From a virus, in the IMG/VR virus record IMGVR_UViG_3300030707_000108, positions 1 through 27,974 of that record: DNA of 27,974 nt. One strand, 5' to 3'. Below, piece after piece: positions 22,672 through 27,974 of the stretch. Numbering within the stretch: the first letter of the stretch is position 1; each line of letters begins with the position of its first letter. The translations under genes were made by a program, and so were the position numbers. A model generated the notes under the pieces. The model was not told the origin of the DNA. It ran no database searches and was given only the letters and a program-made list of their open reading frames with translations.

Positions 22672-22751
22672 TGGTGAGTGAATAGTGGTGAGTGGCGAGA
22701 AAATACATCTCTTCACTACTCGCCACTACTCACTATCCACTACTCACTACC
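22669..22751. repeat. GTGGCGAGTG-family palindromic repeat, copy D
   Basis: It begins with TAGTGGTGAGTGA, where TAG is the tail tube stop codon. The left GTGG(T/C)GAGT units are mirrored by ACTCGCCAC / ACTACTCAC units on the right around an AAATACAT centre. It ends just before the AGGAG of the tail chaperone gene. Confidence 0.87.
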
Positions 22752-22763
22752 CAGGAGTTGCAC

Positions 22764-23192
22764 GTGCTCGAACTAGGAAGGGAAGTTGTTGTTGAAGCTT
22801 TGGGGAAGAAATGGACGATAGGCAGGCTGACGCTGCGCATCGTCAAGGAGTTCAAGCATTACCTCGAGGAGCTGGTCGGGGATCCCTATGCACAGATCGA
22901 CGACAAGCACTTTGATCTGTTGCCGAAAGAGGAGCAGCTTGCCCTGCTGAAAGAGGCGAAGCAGGCCAAAGACGATTTGGCCTGCTTCTCGCTGAATTGT
23001 CCTCTGGCGAAAAAATACCTTGCGCGCGAAGAGGGTGTCGCCAGGTTCGGGCAGCTCATGCTTCAGCAGAGCCATCCGGACATCACTCCCGAGGACGCCT
23101 TCGACGTCTGGATGGCCGTCGGCCAGGAAGAGATGCAGAAGGCCCTCCAGAAAGCGCAGGGATCGCTCCCAAACGCGGAGGCGGCCGCTTAG
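22764..23192 (+). CDS. Tail assembly chaperone, unshifted (gpG-like) product
   Basis: A 142-residue protein starting at GTG 22764, with AGGAG 6-7 bases upstream; longer in-frame starts only read the repeat element. It is highly helical and charged (REVVVEALGKKWTIGRLTLR, KEEQLALLKEAKQAKDDLAC, PEDAFDVWMAVGQEEMQKAL) and sits between the tail tube and tape measure genes. In siphophages this is the slot for the chaperone that coats the tape measure protein during tail assembly. The frame ends at the TAG 23190-23192, inside the loop of the frameshift hairpin. Confidence 0.8.
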   Translation: MLELGREVVVEALGKKWTIGRLTLRIVKEFKHYLEELVGDPYAQIDDKHFDLLPKEEQLALLKEAKQAKDDLACFSLNCPLAKKYLAREEGVARFGQLMLQQSHPDITPEDAFDVWMAVGQEEMQKALQKAQGSLPNAEAAA

Positions 23193-23452
23193 GCGGCCGG
23201 CCACAGGCTCCGGACTGGGAGACGATCTACAGGCGGTTGCTGCACGGCAGCACCGGCTACAACACGGTCGAGAAAATCGAGAGCTGCACACTGACGGAAT
23301 TGGCGTTGGCGCTCGATGACAATTTTGATCCATCTCGGCCGCCCAGTGGCTTCCCGGCAATGTCGGCGGCCCAAAGCCGGGCGTATCAAATGTGGTGGCG
23401 CGGCTTGACACCTCGGGAACGATTGGACGCTATCAGGCGCGGGCAGGCGTGA
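22764..23452 (+). CDS. Tail assembly chaperone, -1 frameshifted (gpGT-like) product
   Basis: Ribosomes slipping back one base at CCCAAAC (23168-23174) leave the gpG-like frame and read on to the TGA at 23450-23452, giving about 229 residues. The extension (PKRGGGRLGGRPQAPDWETI, then TLTELALALDDNFDPSRPPS and a helical end MWWRGLTPRERLDAIR) has normal protein character and no start codon of its own with ribosome-binding support. In lambda the equivalent GT extension recruits the tail tube protein to the tape measure. The next gene starts 1 base after the stop. Slippery site, spacer and hairpin are all visible; the slippage rate is not. Confidence 0.85.
23168..23199 (+). promoter_or_regulatory. 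Programmed -1 ribosomal frameshift signal
   Basis: The heptamer CCCAAAC is in the right phase (C CCA AAC) at 23168-23174. After a 7-base spacer comes a hairpin with a 7-bp all-GC stem (23182-23188 pairing with 23193-23199) and a 4-base loop TTAG that contains most of the unshifted stop codon. All parameters match known -1 sites. Confidence 0.88.
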
Positions 23453-23453
23453 C

Positions 23454-25202
23454 ATGCTTTCCAAATTGCTCAGCGAGTTTGTTGTCCAATTCGTTGCCCA
23501 GGGGACAGAGACCATCCAGGCATCGACGGAACGCGTCAAGGACACGCTGGTGACGTTGGGCCAGACAGCCGACATCGTCGGCCGGTCGATCGACAAGAGC
23601 CTGGCCGGTGCCGTGCCGACAGGTGCGATCCAACAAAATGCGGCGCTGCTTCAGGCGTCGTTGTCGGCGATTGCTGGACAGGCGGAAGCAGCCGGCGAGG
23701 CGCTCGGCAAGGTGAGCGTGCCGGCGCAGGCTGCACAGAGAACCTTGCTGCCGGCGATCGGTACGCCAGGGCCAGGGTCGACCAGCTCCTCCGGGTTGGA
23801 ATCGGCTCTGACGGGCCTGACAAAACAACTGGGATCGGCGACATTCGCGGCCGCACCTCCTCGACATGTGCACCCAGCTCATCCCCCAGGATCGTCAACG
23901 GCAACAACTCGACGGCCAGCACATGGTAGGTTCAGAGTCGGACCACCACCACAGCTACCCGCAACGCCACCCGAATTCGGCACCAGCACTGTAGCCGCCG
24001 AAGCTGTCACTCAGCTCACGGCCGCCGCTCAGGCAACGAATTTGTGGACTAACCACAATAGCGCCCTCAGTAATAGCCTGCAGCAGATCACCAGAACACT
24101 TGGCGGGATGTATCAACAGCTGATCCCGACTGTCCAGTTGGCGACCGAGCCAAAAAGCGGATCGTTCTTCGACAAGTTGACTGCAAGCCTGGCGGAAGCT
24201 CAGAAAGGCGTCACCGCATTCGGCGGCTATGCAGCGCAGGCCTTTGATCGTCTCACCGGCAGCGTGATGGGCTGGGTGCAGGCGGGCCTCGCCGGCAGCA
24301 TGACGGGTGACATGCTGAACCTCCGCATGACGCAGCTTGCCCAAGCGATCGGCGGGTTGTTCCGTCCCGAGATTGACAAAATCATCGGACGCATCACCCA
24401 GCTGAATGACTGGATCCGCAGCCTGACGGACGCGCAGAAAGAGAGCATTGTCCACTGGATCGAGGCGGCGGCCGCCGGGCTCGGCATGGCGGCCATTCTG
24501 CCGCGTGTCGTGGCGGGGATCGAAGCGGCCATCGGCGCCACGAAGGCATTGGGGGTGGCCATTGGATTGCTGGAGGCTGAGACCGCTATCGGGCTCATCC
24601 TGCCTGTCATTGGGGCGATTGTAGCCGGCGTAACTGCCTTGGCGGTTGGAACCGAGACCGGGCGCGCAGGTATTGCTGCCATCTGGGAAGCGCTCAAGCC
24701 CGTCGTCGATGCCGTCAAGGAACTGGGGGCCAAGCTGGCGGACGCATTTGGGCCCGTGATGCAGAAACTGATTGCTGCCCTGGGCGAACGCATCAAGGCT
24801 TTCGTCATCGACCCACTGGTGGAAACCTTGCATGTCATCACGGAGATCGTCGGTTCGCTCCAAGGTTTGTTCATGGCGCTCAAGGAATCCTTCAGCTCAT
24901 TCGAAAGGGACCACCCCTGGCTTGCCGCCATCGCAAAAGGCACGTTCAACGCCATGACGCTTGGTGTGTTTGGCGGCGCGTGGCCGGAGAAAGAACCGAA
25001 ACAAGGAGATCCGCGAAGACCGCTTACTGCCAAGGTTAGCGGTTTCGAAAGCATCGCCAGCTCCTGGGACCGTATTGCCGCACAAGCACGCGAAGCGAAC
25101 GGCCCCGAAGTTAAGCAGGTCGATCTCCTCAAGCTTCTGAACGACGGCGTTGGTCAGGTTGTGCAGCTCATGAATAAGCGCGAACCCGAGGCGGTACGAT
25201 GA
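23454..25202 (+). CDS. Tape measure protein
   Basis: A 582-residue protein directly after the frameshifted chaperone, the fixed place of the tape measure gene. It is Ala/Gln/Ser-rich with long helices (SEFVVQFVAQGTETIQASTE, LNDWIRSLTDAQKESIVHWI). It has a hydrophobic stretch in the second half (about 325-400, GMAAILPRVVAGIEAAIGAT, IGLILPVIGAIVAGVTALAV) that could insert into the host membrane at DNA entry. At about 1.5 angstrom per residue, as known for other tape measures, it would set a rather short tail of roughly 85-90 nm. The middle (about 140-170) is Pro/His/Thr-rich and low in complexity. It overlaps the next gene by 4 bases (ATGA). Confidence 0.8.
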   Translation: MLSKLLSEFVVQFVAQGTETIQASTERVKDTLVTLGQTADIVGRSIDKSLAGAVPTGAIQQNAALLQASLSAIAGQAEAAGEALGKVSVPAQAAQRTLLPAIGTPGPGSTSSSGLESALTGLTKQLGSATFAAAPPRHVHPAHPPGSSTATTRRPAHGRFRVGPPPQLPATPPEFGTSTVAAEAVTQLTAAAQATNLWTNHNSALSNSLQQITRTLGGMYQQLIPTVQLATEPKSGSFFDKLTASLAEAQKGVTAFGGYAAQAFDRLTGSVMGWVQAGLAGSMTGDMLNLRMTQLAQAIGGLFRPEIDKIIGRITQLNDWIRSLTDAQKESIVHWIEAAAAGLGMAAILPRVVAGIEAAIGATKALGVAIGLLEAETAIGLILPVIGAIVAGVTALAVGTETGRAGIAAIWEALKPVVDAVKELGAKLADAFGPVMQKLIAALGERIKAFVIDPLVETLHVITEIVGSLQGLFMALKESFSSFERDHPWLAAIAKGTFNAMTLGVFGGAWPEKEPKQGDPRRPLTAKVSGFESIASSWDRIAAQAREANGPEVKQVDLLKLLNDGVGQVVQLMNKREPEAVR

Positions 25203-26380
25203 CACTGCTGAATTCGATTCCTGGCGATTTCCTGCCTCCTCTCGAGCAGGATTACTTTCCCCAGCTGATGCAGGGATTGTCGCCGAGCGGCATCGTCTCC
25301 AAAAACGCCGACATTCAGCTCCCCGGCGACGTGGCCATCAGCGTGTCGCAAGACGCGAGCCGCGACGATTCCGACATTCCACTGGATACCGACAAGCTCT
25401 TGCAATGCCCGGCCGGCTGGCAGGAGCTGCCGGATTACTCCGAATCCTGGCAAACGATGGCGGGGCAGCGTGGCTCTCAGGAGGTGACGCGCACGTTCCA
25501 GGGGCCCTGGGGCAGTCGCTTTGAATTCGCACAGTGGGCGCTTGGCTGGTGCGATAATGTTGCCGGCGCCCCCAGCGGCACCGGCCTCATGCGCAGCAAT
25601 CCCGCCCAGCACCCCGAGCAGCAATGGCTCTACGCCACGGCGGTTCGCGATGTGCGCGGCCAGGGTGTCCATGTCCAGAATCCCAACCTGATCCCGAAAC
25701 AAACGGGAACCATGCCGCTGCCGCAAAACCCGCTCGTGAACATGATCGCATTCGTGGATGCGGACAGCGGTTCCGATTATCTGAGCTGCAAGCTGCAGGT
25801 GGTTTATAGCCGGCTGATGTTCAACGTGCGCTCGGATGCGGACATTGCCAACAACGGCGCCTCAGAGCTGCAGCGGAACGTGATCCGAACGAAGACACGG
25901 ACTGTTCGGAGTTTGCCCATACCCGACGCACATCTAGTGTTCCAGGGAACCAACAATCCCATTTCCGCCGCCTCGGGCAATGTCCTGGTGCCTCAGGCAG
26001 AACTCACTTACACGTGGGTGTGGGTGCCGGACGTCCCGGAAGATGCGATCAACAGTTGCATAGGCAAGGTCAACTCCGTCGCCTTCGACCCGCGCATCTC
26101 GATGAACGGGAGACTGGTGGGATTCGGCCCGGCGGCCGGCTATCCTCCAGGGACGCTGCTCTGTCAGCCTCCCGAGACCATCGAAGACCGGGGCACGACT
26201 GGCCGCGAGCAGTGGACCATCGTTTACAAACTCCAGTACAACCCCGTCGGCTGGAACTATTTCCCCGATTCGACAGGGACGTTTCAGCCGGCCGTCTACA
26301 AGAACGGCGGCGGCCAGCTCTATCAATCCGTCGACCTTAACCAGCTCTTTGTCTTGCCCCAGCCTGTCAATTATTTTTGA
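25199..26380 (+). CDS. Putative distal tail protein
   Basis: A 393-residue protein coupled to the tape measure gene by ATGA. It is beta-rich with many Trp/Tyr residues (WQELPDYSESWQTMAGQRGS, TRTFQGPWGSRFEFAQWALG, ELTYTWVWVPDVPEDAINSC) and no membrane segment. Distal tail or baseplate hub proteins normally follow the tape measure, so I infer such a role. I do not recognise a named domain, and no enzymatic motif is visible. Confidence 0.65.
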   Translation: MTLLNSIPGDFLPPLEQDYFPQLMQGLSPSGIVSKNADIQLPGDVAISVSQDASRDDSDIPLDTDKLLQCPAGWQELPDYSESWQTMAGQRGSQEVTRTFQGPWGSRFEFAQWALGWCDNVAGAPSGTGLMRSNPAQHPEQQWLYATAVRDVRGQGVHVQNPNLIPKQTGTMPLPQNPLVNMIAFVDADSGSDYLSCKLQVVYSRLMFNVRSDADIANNGASELQRNVIRTKTRTVRSLPIPDAHLVFQGTNNPISAASGNVLVPQAELTYTWVWVPDVPEDAINSCIGKVNSVAFDPRISMNGRLVGFGPAAGYPPGTLLCQPPETIEDRGTTGREQWTIVYKLQYNPVGWNYFPDSTGTFQPAVYKNGGGQLYQSVDLNQLFVLPQPVNYF

Positions 26381-26389
26381 GACCTCGCC

Positions 26390-27106
26390 ATGATGTTCGG
26401 TGGTTTTCAGCCAGTGGACGATCGCGGCAAGATCCGGCTCAACGAGCTGGAGAAGATGGCGCGTGCGCTCGATCTTCTCCTGAACATCGACGGCACCGGC
26501 TTGCAGATCGACCGCACGGCCGGCGGCTTGACGCTAAAGGTTCCGGAATCGACCCGCAACGAGTTCTGCATCCCGAACACCTCGACGCCGGCCAGCACGC
26601 TGGGCACCGGGGCGTTCTACGATGCCAACTTGGTGCGCTACAACCAGGACAACGTCAGCGCTCCGTTGGTGATGGGGGCGGTGTGGTTATTCTCGGCGAA
26701 TGGGCAGCCACTCACGCAAGGGCAGCCTTACGAAGCGAGGTCGTGTACGGGCTATGCGATTGGTCCGGATGCGCGGCCGCTGTTTGTGACGGCCGCTGCG
26801 AATCCTGAAACTTGGGTCATTATCAATGGAGTGTCGAGCGGCTCTCTTTACGACGCGAACGCCGCGCTCTACCCGGCAAACTCGATCAGCTCGATTGCTC
26901 TGGGAACATGCTGGGCTTTTTATCCCATTGGACTGTCGCTCACAACAGGACACCTGTACCCGGTCCGATTCAACGGCAGCTACACAGCAACGCCATTTGG
27001 GGGTGGTCCGCAGCAACAGCGCCCTCTTTACTTCATCCAAACGGGTGGCTTCGTCAGCGGCAACGGCACATGCTCGGGCAACAACGTCGTTATGCCGACG
27101 TACTAG
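26390..27106 (+). CDS. Putative tail tip / receptor-region protein (238 residues)
   Basis: The first 45 residues are helical (DRGKIRLNELEKMARALDLL). The rest is beta-rich with two similar halves (TLGTGAFYDANLVRYNQDNV with LVMGAVWLFSANGQPLTQGQ; SGSLYDANAALYPANSISSI with LGTCWAFYPIGLSLTTGHLY), suggesting an internal duplication of about 85 residues. The end is Gly-rich. It lies 9 bases after the distal tail-like gene. Two adjacent ATGs at 26390 and 26393 could both serve. The role as a tail-tip protein is inferred from order. Confidence 0.6.
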   Translation: MMFGGFQPVDDRGKIRLNELEKMARALDLLLNIDGTGLQIDRTAGGLTLKVPESTRNEFCIPNTSTPASTLGTGAFYDANLVRYNQDNVSAPLVMGAVWLFSANGQPLTQGQPYEARSCTGYAIGPDARPLFVTAAANPETWVIINGVSSGSLYDANAALYPANSISSIALGTCWAFYPIGLSLTTGHLYPVRFNGSYTATPFGGGPQQQRPLYFIQTGGFVSGNGTCSGNNVVMPTY

Positions 27107-27115
27107 GAGGCCGGG

Positions 27116-27937
27116 ATGGGGCAGGTCAGTTTTCCCTGCGAGTGCTGCGGCGGCGGCGGGGCATGTCTCTGTACCAGTGGGTGCGAGTTGCCGGGGAAGT
27201 GGGCGAACGAATACAGGTTCACGATCCAAGGCCTGAGGAACTACGGCAACCTTCCTTTTCCTTGTCTTTATTCCCAGTTAAACATAACGCAAAATCTATG
27301 CAATTCCCCGATAGATCTTTTCGGCAATCCAGTGACTTGTTGGTGGGGCACTTCTCCACTGACGCCCTGGGAACTCATTGTTGCAGCCGATACAGTAACG
27401 TTGCTCATGCCCGGTTATGGACTGGGATGCGGTGCAATCCTCTACACTCTTCCTACAAGTCAGTGGAATCCGTGCGGCATCAATGTTATGACGTTGGTTT
27501 CTGCCCCGCCGGAGGCAAACGCGCCAGCCACCGTGGTCGTGGCACCGCCAGCAAATGACCCATGCAACTGCTCGGCTTGCCAGTTTCCATGCCCCGTGCC
27601 CGCACAATGGAACGTCACCATCGCTGGAGTCACTTCGGGATTAGGAGCGTGCTCCGACTGTGCCAGTCTGAATGGCACTTTTACCATGACCTATACCAAG
27701 GGTTGCATTTGGAACTGCGACGCACCTTGGCAAATACAGCTAATTTACCGTCCATCATTAGGTGTCTGGCAACTCTTAATAGGACCGACTTCAACTTGCT
27801 TTCGACTTATTCCGATGGCGATCCCGGTTCCTAGCTTCAATTGTCTGGGTTCAAATAACTTCGGAAATATTCCCTGGAATCAAAGTAGTCCGCCCTATCA
27901 ATGCCAGAACGGTACAGCCGTGGTTGCACCAGCATGA
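27116..27937 (+). CDS. Cys-rich putative tail/receptor protein (273 residues)
   Basis: It begins with a Cys cluster (FPCECCGGGGACLCTSGCEL), and Cys residues recur throughout (CNCSACQFPCPVPAQW, GLGACSDCASLNG, GCIWNCDAPWQ). The remainder is beta-rich and hydrophobic-aromatic. The gene is clearly AT-richer than its neighbours (about 38% GC in 27241-27300 by hand count), which suggests recent acquisition. AGGAGG lies about 6 bases upstream. It overlaps the next frame by ATGA. I infer a host-recognition or disulfide-stabilised surface protein, but no family is recognised. Confidence 0.62.
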   Translation: MGQVSFPCECCGGGGACLCTSGCELPGKWANEYRFTIQGLRNYGNLPFPCLYSQLNITQNLCNSPIDLFGNPVTCWWGTSPLTPWELIVAADTVTLLMPGYGLGCGAILYTLPTSQWNPCGINVMTLVSAPPEANAPATVVVAPPANDPCNCSACQFPCPVPAQWNVTIAGVTSGLGACSDCASLNGTFTMTYTKGCIWNCDAPWQIQLIYRPSLGVWQLLIGPTSTCFRLIPMAIPVPSFNCLGSNNFGNIPWNQSSPPYQCQNGTAVVAPA

Positions 27938-27974
27938 ACCAGAAAGACCTACCGATCTGCGCACACCGTGGCGA
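27934..27974 (+). CDS. Start of a further gene (partial)
   Basis: An ATG at 27934 overlaps the preceding stop (ATGA) and opens a frame beginning MNQKDLPICAHRG that continues past the window. Only 13 residues are visible, so no function can be given. The coupling suggests it belongs to the same tail operon. Confidence 0.5.
   Translation, partial: MNQKDLPICAHRG

Noticed and set aside
20248-22751. Possible CRISPR array because of repeated short units
   Set aside because: The units are palindromic, lie singly in separate gaps between genes, and lack equal-length unique spacers or cas genes.

Overview
The window is the structural-gene region of a siphovirus-like prophage, or a domesticated phage / gene-transfer-agent-like cluster, in a high-GC bacterium. 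A planctomycete (Gemmataceae-like) host is my best guess. It rests on the small secreted Cys-Gly-Gly-Arg-Cys proteins, the many small zinc-ribbon proteins, and the palindromic repeats that fill nearly every gap between genes. No terminase, integrase, rRNA or tRNA is visible.

Left half, minus strand (10660 down to 1). A run of closely packed genes starts with small membrane proteins of holin or spanin type (10660-9930). It continues with a secreted trypsin-like protease carrying a collagen-like and coiled-coil tail (9579-8446), several small unknown, membrane or Cys-containing proteins, and a 448-residue unknown protein. It ends with a 942-residue portal protein (4412-1584). The portal is fused at its C-terminus to a polymorphic-toxin module: a pre-toxin segment followed by an LHH-type HNH/EndoVII nuclease. 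Thirteen bases downstream lies a SMI1/KNR4 (SUKH) family immunity gene. Beyond it is a second, 5'-truncated portal fragment with a different C-terminal tail that runs off the window. This layout (full-length carrier plus toxin, immunity gene, orphan carrier fragment with another tip) is the one known from polymorphic toxin loci that swap tips. Here the carrier is a phage portal.

Middle (10661-11196). This is a divergent intergenic region that separates the two transcription units.

Right half, plus strand (11197 to end). A classic head-to-tail order follows: prohead protease fused to an acidic scaffold-like region, decoration-like protein, major capsid protein, small connector-like proteins, two zinc-ribbon proteins, and an 877-residue repeat-rich virion protein. 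Then come stopper-like and tail-terminator-like proteins, a tail tube protein, and a tail assembly chaperone with a textbook -1 frameshift site (CCCAAAC, 7-base spacer, all-GC hairpin). The series ends with the tape measure protein and three distal tail or receptor-type proteins, the last of them AT-rich and Cys-rich. Many neighbours overlap by 4 bases (ATGA/GTGA), indicating translational coupling.

The gaps in the right half are occupied by at least five families of palindromic repeats. One family occurs four times and begins at or over the upstream stop codon. The portal-nuclease/immunity/orphan cassette is the most likely undescribed system here.
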